A stretch of DNA of 64,000 nucleotides from JAVZLQ01 sp049972525 (GTDB lineage Archaea; Thermoproteota; Bathyarchaeia; Bathyarchaeales; Bathycorpusculaceae): NCBI GenBank assembly GCA_049972525.1, contig JBMFKI010000005.1:29741-93740 (forward strand). The letters run 5' to 3'. The translations under genes and the position numbers were made by a program. This document shows, piece after piece, positions 34,022 through 42,913 of this stretch. The notes under the pieces are model-generated. The model saw only the letters and a list, made by a program, of their open reading frames with translations, was not told the origin of the DNA and did no database searches. Within the stretch, counting starts at the first letter, position 1. Every line of letters starts with the position of its first letter.

Positions 34022-35044
34022 ATGAAAGCTGCCATATATTACAGCCAAAAGGACATAAGAATTGAAGATTTACCAACGCCAAAAATAGGCGAAGACGAAG
34101 CGCTTGTAAAAATGAAGGCTTGCGGAATCTGCGGCTCAGATATGATGGAGTGGTACCTAAAAAGACGTGCTCCACTTGTGCTTGGACATGAGCCAACGGG
34201 CATAATAGCCAAAAAAGGAAAGAGAGTCAAGGATTTTGAAGTTGGCGACAAAGTTTTTGTCCACCATCATGTAGCTTGCCTAAAATGCCACTACTGCCTA
34301 CACTGCGACTACACGCTATGCGAACAATTCCACAAAACGCACCTAGACCCAGGAGGATTCGCAGAATACTTCAGAGTGCCAGCCCCAAACCTACAAATCG
34401 ACACTTTAAAGATTCCAGAAAACCTAACATTCGAGGAGGCAACATTCATAGAGCCAGTTGGCTGCTGCTTAAGAGCAATAAAAAAGGTTGGTTTGCAAGT
34501 CGGCGATTCCGTTGCCATAATCGGCTCTGGAGTTATAGGACTAATCCACGTGGCATTAGCCAAGATTTTCGGAGCATCAAAAATAATTGCAAGCGACATC
34601 GTAGATTTCAGACTAGCAACCGCCAAAAAATTTGGGGCAGACACCACAGTTAACCCGCAAAAAGAAGATTTAAAAAGCGTAGCTAAAGCCGAAACCAACG
34701 GGCTTGGCGTTGACGTTGCCTTCGTCACGGCTCCAAGCCTAAAAGCCTACGAGGATGGCTTAAGCGTTTGCCGCAAAGGCGGAAGACTCTGCGTATTCGC
34801 GCCAACAGAACCCAAAGACAAGCTCCAATTAAGCCCAGAAAAACTGTTCTTTTCCGAAGTTCAAATAATCCCATCCTACTCAACATCCCACGTTGAAACA
34901 CGCGCAGCACTCGAACTTTTAAGGTTAAAAAAACTGAAACTAAAAGAACTTATAACTCACCGTTTTAGACTGGAAGAAGCAGCTGAAGCCTTCAAAACAG
35001 CCCTAGAAAACAAAGAAAGCCTAAAAGTCATAATCCTTAACTAA
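34022..35044 (+). CDS. Zinc-dependent alcohol/polyol dehydrogenase (MDR family)
   Basis: A 340-residue medium-chain dehydrogenase. Catalytic zinc ligands are in CGICGSD and GHEP; structural-zinc cysteines follow in CLKCHYCLHCDYTLC. The NAD(P) site is VAIIGSGVIGLIHV near residue 165. It oxidises an alcohol or polyol to carbonyl or the reverse; the substrate is unknown. It resembles the second such gene at 35737 but is not a close duplicate. Confidence 0.86.
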   Translation: MKAAIYYSQKDIRIEDLPTPKIGEDEALVKMKACGICGSDMMEWYLKRRAPLVLGHEPTGIIAKKGKRVKDFEVGDKVFVHHHVACLKCHYCLHCDYTLCEQFHKTHLDPGGFAEYFRVPAPNLQIDTLKIPENLTFEEATFIEPVGCCLRAIKKVGLQVGDSVAIIGSGVIGLIHVALAKIFGASKIIASDIVDFRLATAKKFGADTTVNPQKEDLKSVAKAETNGLGVDVAFVTAPSLKAYEDGLSVCRKGGRLCVFAPTEPKDKLQLSPEKLFFSEVQIIPSYSTSHVETRAALELLRLKKLKLKELITHRFRLEEAAEAFKTALENKESLKVIILN

Positions 35045-35093
35045 CCTCTTACGCGCCATATGCTAATTGACGTGCAAGATAGATGTCAGTAGG

Positions 35094-35543
35094 TTATTCT
35101 ATGCCCCATTTCTTGGTTATTTTTACGATTAGGAATATGACGAAGGCTACTATTACGAAGGTTATTATTGATACGAGGAAGTTTCCGATGCCAAACAGTT
35201 GTCCAGTCCAATTCGGGTCTATGGGGTTTCCTTGAGCATCTAATGCGGTTGGCGGAACAGCAATTCTGAATGTTGACAGGTTTCCGAGGCCTGGAAGCGC
35301 CAAACCTATTATAGGCATTAAAATGTCTTTAACCAGTGATTGGATAACTTGACCGACGTAGACACCAATAATGAAGGCTACGGCAAGCCCTAACACTTTA
35401 TACTTGGATATGAAGTCTATAAACTCATTCCACAAACCCTTCTTCGGCGGCGGCGCTGGCGGAGCAGGCTTGGGCTCTAACAAAGCCTTAATCTCTTTTA
35501 AAACTTGAAGCATTTCTTCATCCTTGGGCACAATAATCACCAT
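35094..35543 (-). CDS. mscL: Large-conductance mechanosensitive channel MscL
   Basis: A 149-residue protein with two membrane helices (about 50-75 and 118-142), preceded by FIDFISKYKVLGLAVAFIIG, the conserved first-helix region, and VKDILMPIIG. MscL opens under membrane tension. Unlike bacterial forms it has a roughly 35-residue N-terminal extension with a predicted helix and a proline-rich PAPPAPPPKK. It lies between the two alcohol dehydrogenases on the opposite strand. Confidence 0.86.
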   Translation of the reverse strand: MVIIVPKDEEMLQVLKEIKALLEPKPAPPAPPPKKGLWNEFIDFISKYKVLGLAVAFIIGVYVGQVIQSLVKDILMPIIGLALPGLGNLSTFRIAVPPTALDAQGNPIDPNWTGQLFGIGNFLVSIITFVIVAFVIFLIVKITKKWGIE

Positions 35544-35736
35544 TCCATTTTTACGTTGAAAACCGCATTTAAAACTTGTGTAAAGCGTCCCTTCGAAAGC
35601 TTTAACTGCTCAGAAGAAATGCTTACCTTATTGGCGTTAGCTGTGCTCTTCACATTTGCTGAAATAGTCCTGATAATGGTTGGCTGGGGGAAATCTCCAT
35701 ATAGGTTGGCTTATAATTTTAAACATGTGACGCAAG

Positions 35737-36765
35737 ATGAAGGCTGCTATGCTTTACGGCGTAAGAGACCTACGAATTGAAGATGTTCCAAAGCCTCAAA
35801 TTGATGACGGAGAAGTTCTTGTTAAAGTTAAAGCGGCAACCACATGCGGAACAGACTTGAAAATTTTCCAAAGAGGCTATGTTGAAAAGGTAATAAGGCT
35901 TCCAACGGTTTTTGGGCATGAATGGGCAGGAGAAGTTGTTGAAGTTGCGGATAATCTAGAATGGCCGAAGAAGGGTATGCGCGTCCGTGCGGGCAACAGT
36001 GCTCCATGTCTGCATTGTACGCTGTGCCAGAGGGGTAAGTATAACCTCTGTGAAGATATGATTTGGCTATGGGGCGCATACGCGGAGTACATTAAGGTTC
36101 CAGCACGAATGGTTTTTGTTAATATGCAAGAAATTCCAGAGCACGTTTCTTTTGAAGAAGCAGCGATAACAGAGCCTTTAGCGTGCGTTTTGCATGGCGT
36201 GGAAGAAGTAGGGGTTAAGTTGGGTGACACTGTGGCGATAATTGGAGCTGGACCAATAGGACTATTGCACCTCTTAACCGTTAAGCGTATTGGCGCTGAA
36301 AAGGTGATAATGATAGATCTTGTTGATGAAAGGTTGGAATTCGCGGAAAAACTGGGCGCAGACGAAACAATTAATGCTGGAAAAGTTAACGCTGTGGAAG
36401 GGGTTAAGCAAATAACGAATGGCCATGGCGTTGACGTTGCCATAGAAGCCATAGGCACGCCACCCACATGGGAACAAGCCCTAAAACTTGTCAGAAAAGG
36501 CGGAAAAGTCTTAGAATTTGGCGGCTGCCCACCCGGAACAGAAATTAGAGTTAACACCGAAATGCTTCATTATGGGGAAGTAACGGTTTTAGGCGCTTTT
36601 CATACAACACCTTTACATTTTAGGAAAGCACTAAACCTAATTGCATCAAGAGCTGTTGATGTTAGACCGCTGATATCAAGAAAGATGAGTCTGGACGAGA
36701 TCAACAAAGCATTCCAAATACTCGCAACATCAAGAAATGAAATTAAAATTGCAATAATTCCATAA
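35737..36765 (+). CDS. Zinc-dependent alcohol dehydrogenase (MDR family)
   Basis: A 342-residue relative of sorbitol/threonine dehydrogenases. Zinc motifs are TTCGTDLK and FGHEWAGEV, with structural cysteines in CLHCTLCQRGKYNLC, and the nucleotide site is VAIIGAGPIGLLH. A TATA-like TTATAATTTTAAA (35710-35722) lies so close to the ATG that the transcript is probably nearly leaderless. Substrate unknown. Confidence 0.86.
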   Translation: MKAAMLYGVRDLRIEDVPKPQIDDGEVLVKVKAATTCGTDLKIFQRGYVEKVIRLPTVFGHEWAGEVVEVADNLEWPKKGMRVRAGNSAPCLHCTLCQRGKYNLCEDMIWLWGAYAEYIKVPARMVFVNMQEIPEHVSFEEAAITEPLACVLHGVEEVGVKLGDTVAIIGAGPIGLLHLLTVKRIGAEKVIMIDLVDERLEFAEKLGADETINAGKVNAVEGVKQITNGHGVDVAIEAIGTPPTWEQALKLVRKGGKVLEFGGCPPGTEIRVNTEMLHYGEVTVLGAFHTTPLHFRKALNLIASRAVDVRPLISRKMSLDEINKAFQILATSRNEIKIAIIP

Positions 36766-36826
36766 CACACGCATAGTTAAAGCGTTATTAAGAGCGAAAA
36801 AGCATAACCTATCGTGGGGTTATTGC

Positions 36827-37219
36827 ATGAAGTTCACATATACCGGAATCCGTGTTAGAAACTTGGAACGCTCAATAGAATTCTATACAAAAACGATGGG
36901 AATGAAAATTGTGCGGAGAGGTAAAATGGAGGCTGGCGGCATATATGTGCAGCTTAAAAGTGAAAGGTCACCGCAAGTTTTGGAACTGAACTATTATCCG
37001 CTTGGAACAAAGTTTTACGAAGAGTATTTTGAGGGATCCGAGCTTGACCACTTGGCATTTTGGTGTAAAGATGTCAGAAAGGATTATGAAAGGGTTCTTG
37101 CTGGTGGCGCATCTTCAGCTGTTGAGCCGTGGGATGAGGATGGCTATACACTTGCGTTTGTCAGAGACCCAGACGGCATATGGATTGAACTTATAGGAAA
37201 AGCTGTTAAAAGCAGATAA
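36827..37219 (+). CDS. VOC-superfamily (glyoxalase-fold) protein
   Basis: A 130-residue protein with the paired beta-alpha-beta-beta-beta units of the vicinal-oxygen-chelate fold. It begins KFTYTGIRVRNLERSIEFYT, has LDHLAFWCKD at the second unit and ends FVRDPDGIWIELI. Members are glyoxalases, epimerases, dioxygenases or resistance proteins; metal ligands are partly present but the reaction is not clear. It is followed by the EVE-like gene after 34 bases. Confidence 0.82.
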   Translation: MKFTYTGIRVRNLERSIEFYTKTMGMKIVRRGKMEAGGIYVQLKSERSPQVLELNYYPLGTKFYEEYFEGSELDHLAFWCKDVRKDYERVLAGGASSAVEPWDEDGYTLAFVRDPDGIWIELIGKAVKSR

Positions 37220-37253
37220 GTGTTAAACTTCACTTAGGCATGGTTGTCAGTGA

Positions 37254-37661
37254 ATGGACAGACCTAAAGGCTACATATTAAGAATTGCCACCGAAAAATG
37301 GGTTAATCAAGTTTTTGACTTCGCGATTTATTATACTGGCGCTCGTAGAAAAATGTCTGCTGGGCAAACAGTCATATTTGTTCACAAAATGGAGCATGGG
37401 GACTCTTTCATAGGCTACGGTGAGATCGGTAACATATATGCTGTTGACGAGTTTTCTGATGCGGAAAGACGCGAATGCGAAAAATGGGGCTGGAAGAGGG
37501 CGATAGAATTCAAGTACGTTGTTAGGTTTGAGAAACCACTACCTTTAAGGGAAACATTCCTTAAAGACCTGAAAGTTAAGGGTAAAACTCTACACTGTTT
37601 TCCACTAACCGAAGAAGAGCTGAAACAAATAATAAACAAAGCTGAAGAGAAGCAGATATAA
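37254..37661 (+). CDS. EVE/PUA-like domain protein
   Basis: A 135-residue protein. The segments GYILRIATEKWVNQ, AGQTVIFVHK and FIGYGEIGNIYAVDEF resemble the small EVE fold related to PUA and YTH domains, which bind modified bases in RNA or DNA. No catalytic residues are expected. Some stand-alone EVE proteins sit in defence contexts, but nothing else of that type is near. Confidence 0.62.
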   Translation: MDRPKGYILRIATEKWVNQVFDFAIYYTGARRKMSAGQTVIFVHKMEHGDSFIGYGEIGNIYAVDEFSDAERRECEKWGWKRAIEFKYVVRFEKPLPLRETFLKDLKVKGKTLHCFPLTEEELKQIINKAEEKQI

Positions 37662-37811
37662 AAGCCATGAAAGTGTTAGCTTCATCAACACGAGTACGTA
37701 TGTATTTCCTTGTACCTTTTATTCCGCGTCTAACGCTATGTGAAAGGTGCAAATGAAAGAATTTAAATGCTGATACTAGTTTATGCTTTTGTTGTTGCGA
37801 GGGGCGCTGAT

Positions 37812-39440
37812 ATGGTTAAGTATGTTTTTGTCACAGGTGGAGTCCTAAGTTCTGTTGGTAAGGGTATTGTAACTTCTTCTATTGGCAAAATGCTCCAGGC
37901 AAGGGGTTTAAAGGTTACAGCTGTGAAAATTGATCCTTATGTGAATGTTGACGCTGGAACTATGAACCCCTATATGCATGGAGAAGTTTACGTGACAGAT
38001 GATGGTGGTGAAACAGATCTTGATCTAGGCTGGTATGAACGCTTTTTGGATTTGAACCTTCGTAAGGATAATAATATTACGACGGGTCTTGTTTATAGGG
38101 CTGTTATTGAAAAAGAGCGTAAAGGCGATTTTCTGGGAAGATGCGTCCAAATCGTGCCACATGTAACGAATGAGATTAAAAGCCGCATCCGCACGGTTGC
38201 AAAACACGACGATGTGGATGTTGCCTTAACAGAAGTCGGCGGAACAGTCGGCGACATTGAAGGTTTACCATTCCTTGAGGCTATTCGCCAAATGCGATTG
38301 GAAGAGGGCTATGAGAACACACTTTATGTGCATGTCGCCCTAGTTCCAATATTGGATGTTACAAAGGAGATGAAAACTAAACCGCTTCAACACAGCGTAA
38401 ACGAGTTGAGGCGAATAGGTATTCAGCCAGACATCATCGTTGCAAGATGCTCCGAAATGATAGATTCTGAAGCCCTGCGCAAAATAGCCCTTTTCGGCAC
38501 AATCCCGGAAAACGCTGTTTTTTGCTCATACAACGTCAAAACAATCTATCAAGTGCCACTAATTTTAGACGAACAGGGAATGGGCGAGTTCATATGTAAC
38601 AGACTTGGGTTTCCACAGCGTAAACCAGAGTACGGCGAATGGAAGAACTTCGTTGATGCTATATTAAAGCCGGAATACGAAGTGAAAATAGCCCTTGTTG
38701 GGAAATATGCCGGGTTAGCCGATAGCTATGTGAGCATGAATGAAGCGCTGCGCCATGCTGGTGCTGCGTGCAGGACAAAGGTTAACATAAGCTACATTGA
38801 GGCTGAAACCTTTGAAAAAGACTTAAAAGAGATAGATAAACTAAAGGAGTTTGATGGAATTTTCGTGCCCTACGGTTTCGGTCCAAGAGGAACTGAGGGA
38901 AAGATTTCGGCAATAAAGTTTGCAAGAGAAAACAACATTCCATTCCTCGGCATATGCTACGGCTTCCAGTTAGCAGTTATAGAATTTGCGAGACACGTTT
39001 GCGGCTTAAAGTCAGCAAGCAGCACAGAAATAGACCCAGCCACGCCATACCCAGTCATCGACCTAATGCCTGAGCAGAGGGGAATTGAGATTAAAGGGGC
39101 AACAATGCGTCTAGGTGCACACAAAGTGATTGTTAAGTCGTGCACAACAGCGTATGCCCTTTACAAAAATGAAGAAATTTACGAGCGCCACCGTCACAGA
39201 TTCGAAGTTAACCTTGACTATTTAGAAACTTTCGAGAAAAACGGCTTAGTTTTTTCTGGAAAAAGCGCTGATGGGAGAAGAATGGAGATTCTTGAACTGC
39301 CAAGCAACTTCTTCTTTTTCGCTTCGCAGTTCCACGGTGAATTTAAGAGTCGTCCTGGAAGACCAGACCCTGAATATTACGGTTTTATTAAGGCATGCTT
39401 AGATAAAAAATTGGGCAAGTCTAAGCCAGAGTTTCAGTAG
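37812..39440 (+). CDS. pyrG: CTP synthase
   Basis: About 542 residues, the usual length when started at ATG 37812, which has GAGGGG upstream; the frame runs 45 bases further up without family resemblance. The synthetase domain opens KYVFVTGGVLSSVGKGI and the glutaminase domain has the nucleophile in GICYGFQLA and HRHRFEVN near the end. It makes CTP from UTP, ATP and glutamine. Confidence 0.95.
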   Translation: MVKYVFVTGGVLSSVGKGIVTSSIGKMLQARGLKVTAVKIDPYVNVDAGTMNPYMHGEVYVTDDGGETDLDLGWYERFLDLNLRKDNNITTGLVYRAVIEKERKGDFLGRCVQIVPHVTNEIKSRIRTVAKHDDVDVALTEVGGTVGDIEGLPFLEAIRQMRLEEGYENTLYVHVALVPILDVTKEMKTKPLQHSVNELRRIGIQPDIIVARCSEMIDSEALRKIALFGTIPENAVFCSYNVKTIYQVPLILDEQGMGEFICNRLGFPQRKPEYGEWKNFVDAILKPEYEVKIALVGKYAGLADSYVSMNEALRHAGAACRTKVNISYIEAETFEKDLKEIDKLKEFDGIFVPYGFGPRGTEGKISAIKFARENNIPFLGICYGFQLAVIEFARHVCGLKSASSTEIDPATPYPVIDLMPEQRGIEIKGATMRLGAHKVIVKSCTTAYALYKNEEIYERHRHRFEVNLDYLETFEKNGLVFSGKSADGRRMEILELPSNFFFFASQFHGEFKSRPGRPDPEYYGFIKACLDKKLGKSKPEFQ

Positions 39441-39865
39441 CTGCGATGATAAGGTCTTAAAAGCTCCTCAAGAATTGAAAGCATTGTTGGAACTTTTGCC
39501 ACGATGTCACTGAAGGTTATTATGCCAACAAGCTTTCCATCATTCATAACTGGAAGGCGTTTCACTCGCTTTTTTGCCATAAGCCTTGCAGCTTCTTCTA
39601 TGCTCGCATTTTCGTTTATAGTTTGCACTGGGCTCGTCATAACTTGTCTTGCCGTTAGAGTTTCAGGTGCTAGGCATGGCTCAACAAGGCGTCTAAGTAT
39701 GTCGCGTTCCGTTATTATTCCAACTGGTCTTTCGCCTTGGACAACTATTATTGAGCCAATGCCGAACTTATTCATTGTAGCTACAACTTCCCTAACCGTT
39801 GTGTCTGGACGCACAACCCTAACATCCTTTGCCATAGCGTCTCTAACCAAAACTATGCCAGCCAT
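39434..39865 (-). CDS. Two-CBS-domain protein
   Basis: About 143 residues made of two CBS domains (about 5-60 and 70-130): DAMAKDVRVVRPDTTVREVV and then VMTSPVQTINENASIEEAA, each followed by GIIT(E/F). Such pairs bind adenine nucleotides and regulate partner proteins. ATG 39865 is preferred to the longer frame at 39883. The stop overlaps the end of pyrG by seven bases. Confidence 0.85.
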   Translation of the reverse strand: MAGIVLVRDAMAKDVRVVRPDTTVREVVATMNKFGIGSIIVVQGERPVGIITERDILRRLVEPCLAPETLTARQVMTSPVQTINENASIEEAARLMAKKRVKRLPVMNDGKLVGIITFSDIVAKVPTMLSILEELLRPYHRSY

Positions 39866-39984
39866 ATAGCTTGCCTCCAACAATAATTATTTTAACGAGC
39901 ACGCTTCTTATTTGTTTTGGCATGCATTTAAAAGTTGGGCTTAAACAGATTTCTACAAAGCAAAGCAGGTGGCAGGATAAGCAT

Positions 39985-40491
39985 ATGAGCTTTGGTGAAT
40001 CGCAAAGTGGAGATTTTAGGAAACGATTAGAAGAGGCCAAGAATTATGGTGAAATATGGGAAGTTGTCAAGGACACTGTTGAATTTTCGCTTCGTAAGCG
40101 TAGAGGCGGAATGATGCTTTTTCTTGATGATCTACCGCTCCAACTTGGCGCTTATCATCCGCTTGGAACAAACAATATCGTTCTGAATAGACAACTCGTT
40201 CAAATCGTTAAAGAAGCAATCAAGTCGAAACGTGTTGTTAACGCTTTAATCTACAATCTTCTTTTACATGAGTATCTCCACGCCTTGGGCGCATATTCAG
40301 AATTTGAGGTTAGACAGCTTGTTTACGAAGTGGCGAGGCGATGTTTCGGCGAAGAATACGTAGCAACTGTTATTGCGAAAAGGAGTCCTTGGGCTTTACT
40401 TAGAGATATACCGTTAGAGGCAATTAAACTTCCGAAAAAAGTCATGGAAATCGTTAAGGACTTTGAGAAAACTGATAGATACATAATATAG
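39985..40491 (+). CDS. Unknown protein with an HEXXH zinc-protease-like motif
   Basis: About 168 residues. The centre holds LLLHEYLHALGAYSEFEVRQ, in which HEYLH fits the HEXXH metal site and the following helix has acidic residues that could give a third ligand. N-terminal strands with LPLQLGAYHPLG precede it. No signal peptide or membrane segment. ATG 39985 is chosen because upstream codons overlap the CBS promoter region. Not recognised as a named family. Confidence 0.65.
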   Translation: MSFGESQSGDFRKRLEEAKNYGEIWEVVKDTVEFSLRKRRGGMMLFLDDLPLQLGAYHPLGTNNIVLNRQLVQIVKEAIKSKRVVNALIYNLLLHEYLHALGAYSEFEVRQLVYEVARRCFGEEYVATVIAKRSPWALLRDIPLEAIKLPKKVMEIVKDFEKTDRYII

Positions 40492-40554
40492 CCCGCCGCT
40501 TCCTTTTTATGAAAAGGATAAATTTGGACACAGATACACTGTTTATGATGAGTC

Positions 40555-41144
40555 ATGAGTAACAAACTTGACATCGGCGAGAACATGACAAATCCCTTTG
40601 TGGAAGATGATAAAGTACTAGTCAGCAGAGTCACGTCTAAGCAAGATTTGATGAAGAAGAATGGGTTAGAGTTGATGTTGGCGGAAGATACCTAAAACGG
40701 GTAAGTTTACCAGAAAAGGCTTTGCACGCTGACAAGCTTGTTTATTGTTGTTGTATGAAAACACATTTTAAAGCTGATTTTTCGCTTAGCCTAAAACTCG
40801 CAATAGGCTTTGTTAAGGGCGGCGAGAGAATATCCCTCCATCTGATGCATCTAAAGGAGAAAATTGCAGACTTGAATCTGATGGTACATCCAAACCTAAT
40901 ACTCATAGATGGAAGAAAACGCTTCATCACTGGTGGACCATTTAATGGGGAGATATGCGAGCCAAACATTATACTTGCTTCTGGAGACCGCGTAGCCAGA
41001 GATGTCGAGGCGATAAAAGTAATTGAAAGTTTTGACGGTGCAGTTTTAAAGGATGATCCATGGAGTTATAAACAGATAATGTGTGCGGTTGAATTGGGGT
41101 TGGGCGTTAAAAGTGAAAATGACTACTGTGTCATTTTTGGATGA
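40555..41144 (+). pseudogene. Degraded DUF362 family gene
   Basis: The intact 3' part encodes LHADKLVYCCCMKTH and SLSLKLAIGFV, which fit the DUF362 core, and residues upstream (FDEEEWVRVDVGGRYLKRVS) are in the same frame back to a stop near 40640. A different frame from ATG 40555 starts NPFVEDDKVLVSRVTSK and stops near 40695. Even joined, the gene lacks about a third of a normal DUF362 protein, so a deletion plus frameshift is likely. The 3' frame could still be expressed from 40722. Confidence 0.6.
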
Positions 41145-41151
41145 GTCAGCA

Positions 41152-42159
41152 CTATTTTAGTCTTTCAAAATGTATTATGTAGACCAGTTGGTTTTCGTCC
41201 CACTCTCCATAACGGGCAATCCACTTTTTCTTAAACTCTTCCAATGTGTAGCCGCCTTCCCTTTTGGCGTCCTCTTCCTCAAAATACTTTAGCTTCTTCC
41301 TCTCCACAGCGGTTATACGCAAATCTGCAACGTGTGGCTCCCAGATGACAGCACGTGCTATTGTACCAACTTTAACTCTTGGATCTGGCATTTCAATGCT
41401 TGTGTTCTGCGTTTTTAAGCCCTTAAGTAAGGGCTGCTTATCCTCTGCCTTAAAAGTCATTTCGAATGGTGCACTTTTAACGTCTTCAACAATTTTTTCG
41501 ATCGGCTTCTCTGGTTCAAGGGCAACTTTTTTAATGAGTTCCTTTCGCTCCTTAACTGGAAGGCGCTCTTCAGCTAACCTCTTGATAACCTCAACCTTCT
41601 TCTTCGGTTCTTTCACAGAACGCCCAACGGCAACTGCTGTTTGATAATCAACTTTCCCCTCTGGCACCTGTCCAGAAACGGTTGAAGGCGCGACATATTT
41701 TTGCACTTCTTCTGGGATAAGTTCGGCGGCTTGAAGCCAAAGTGAAACTGCGTTGACGCTTACACCTATTTTTTCGGCTAACGCTGCTTTTGACGGGAAT
41801 TTTTCTCGGCAATTTTCCAGCAGGTACTTACAAACTTTGCCCTTTTCAATTGCATTTAGGTCTTCGCGTTGAATGTTCTCTATTAGGTTTAGTTGGACAA
41901 CCACGTCGTCGCCGTATTCCCTTATTATCGCTGGAACCTTCTGTAATCCAGCTTGCTGCGAAGCTCTATAACGTCTCTCGCCAACAACAACTTCATAAGC
42001 GTCTTCACCGGCTGGTCTAACAATTATAGGTTCAAGTAGCCCAACTTCACGTATGCTTGCAGCCAACTCGTTTAGATGTTCGATGTTTAACTCTAACCTT
42101 GGGTTAAGCTTACTTGGACGAATCTTCTTCAGCTCTATTTCTCTAATAGACTCACTCAT
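41152..42159 (-). CDS. ParB/Spo0J-like protein with a long C-terminal extension
   Basis: A 335-residue protein. The N-terminal ParB domain has LNPRLELN and the VVGERRYRASQQAG motif (nucleotide-binding box), then NIQREDLNAIEKG and a helix-turn-helix (KAALAEKIGVSVNAVSLWL). The last 130 residues are highly charged and end in a compact domain (DAKREGGYTLEEFKKKW) I do not recognise. No parA is adjacent; the HD gene is 18 bases upstream on the same strand. Chromosome segregation or transcription control are both possible. Confidence 0.8.
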   Translation of the reverse strand: MSESIREIELKKIRPSKLNPRLELNIEHLNELAASIREVGLLEPIIVRPAGEDAYEVVVGERRYRASQQAGLQKVPAIIREYGDDVVVQLNLIENIQREDLNAIEKGKVCKYLLENCREKFPSKAALAEKIGVSVNAVSLWLQAAELIPEEVQKYVAPSTVSGQVPEGKVDYQTAVAVGRSVKEPKKKVEVIKRLAEERLPVKERKELIKKVALEPEKPIEKIVEDVKSAPFEMTFKAEDKQPLLKGLKTQNTSIEMPDPRVKVGTIARAVIWEPHVADLRITAVERKKLKYFEEEDAKREGGYTLEEFKKKWIARYGEWDENQLVYIIHFERLK

Positions 42160-42177
42160 GGCTTTTGCACCATGTTT

Positions 42178-42732
42178 TCATAAGCCTATTTCAGAAGCTA
42201 CTTCTTTTAAGCTGTTTAAGGCTATAGCGAAAAATGTTTCCCTCGGAATTCCAATTTCCTCGCACATTAGAATTCTTTCCCTCTCAGCACCTCTGGCAAA
42301 GTCCTTATCCTTAAACTTTTTAGCGACGCTTTCAACTTTTACGTCTGCTAGCTTTTTGGAAGGCATAACCAAGGCGCATGCAACAAGTAAGCCTGAAATT
42401 GCGTCAGAAGCTATCAGTGCCTTTTCCATGCGTGTTTCTGACAAAACACCAGTATACCTAAAATTGTGAGCTTTAATCGCCCTAATTATTTCTTCTGGCA
42501 CAAGTCCCTTTAAGATTTCTTCAGCTAAAAGACTATGTTTTTCCGGATTTGCCTCGGTTTTCTCATAATCTATGTCATGAAGCAGACCGACTAAACTCCA
42601 CTTTTCCACATTTTCTCCGAAATGTTTTGCTAGACCGCACATTATTGCCTCAACAGCAAGCATATGATAGATTACATTCCGTTTTGAAACATTTTTCTTG
42701 ATAAGGCTTAGCGCCTCGTTGCGTGTTAGCAA
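42178..42732 (-). CDS. HD-domain metal-dependent phosphohydrolase
   Basis: A 184-residue protein with the HD signature: MLAVEAIM, VGLLHDIDYEKT (HD pair), EKHSLLAEEIL and IRAIKAHNF. HDIG-type proteins hydrolyse nucleotides or phosphate esters; the substrate is unknown. It is probably transcribed with the downstream ParB-like gene. Confidence 0.8.
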   Translation of the reverse strand: MLTRNEALSLIKKNVSKRNVIYHMLAVEAIMCGLAKHFGENVEKWSLVGLLHDIDYEKTEANPEKHSLLAEEILKGLVPEEIIRAIKAHNFRYTGVLSETRMEKALIASDAISGLLVACALVMPSKKLADVKVESVAKKFKDKDFARGAERERILMCEEIGIPRETFFAIALNSLKEVASEIGL

Positions 42733-42789
42733 GGCATCACCTAAACCCTCATTTCGGAATTTTCTCCTTATAAGTTCTAATGTTTATTG

Positions 42790-42849
42790 GCTGCTACGCT
42801 CAATTTTAGAGCAGCGCATTTCTCAATTATTAAGCTGCCGTTGCGGCAG
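42790..42849. other. Two adjacent hairpins in a divergent intergenic region
   Basis: GCTGCT (42790-42795) pairs with AGCAGC (42810-42815), and CTGCCG-TTG-CGGCAG (42835-42849) forms a perfect 6-bp hairpin. A TATA candidate AGTATATAATG (42858-42868) for the flippase gene follows. The hairpins would lie upstream of that promoter or in the leader of the divergent HD gene. Confidence 0.35.
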
Positions 42850-42913
42850 ATTTGGGTAAAGTATATAATGCTGCTTTAAGTCCATTTTGCTTCATTGTTG
42901 GTGCTAAATCCCA

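Noticed and set aside
35619..35780. Short hydrophobic frame (MLTLLALAVLFTFAEIVLIM...) ahead of the second alcohol dehydrogenase
   Set aside because: It could be a membrane peptide, but it overlaps the start of the next gene by about 44 bases in another frame and has no ribosome-binding site; too weak to list.
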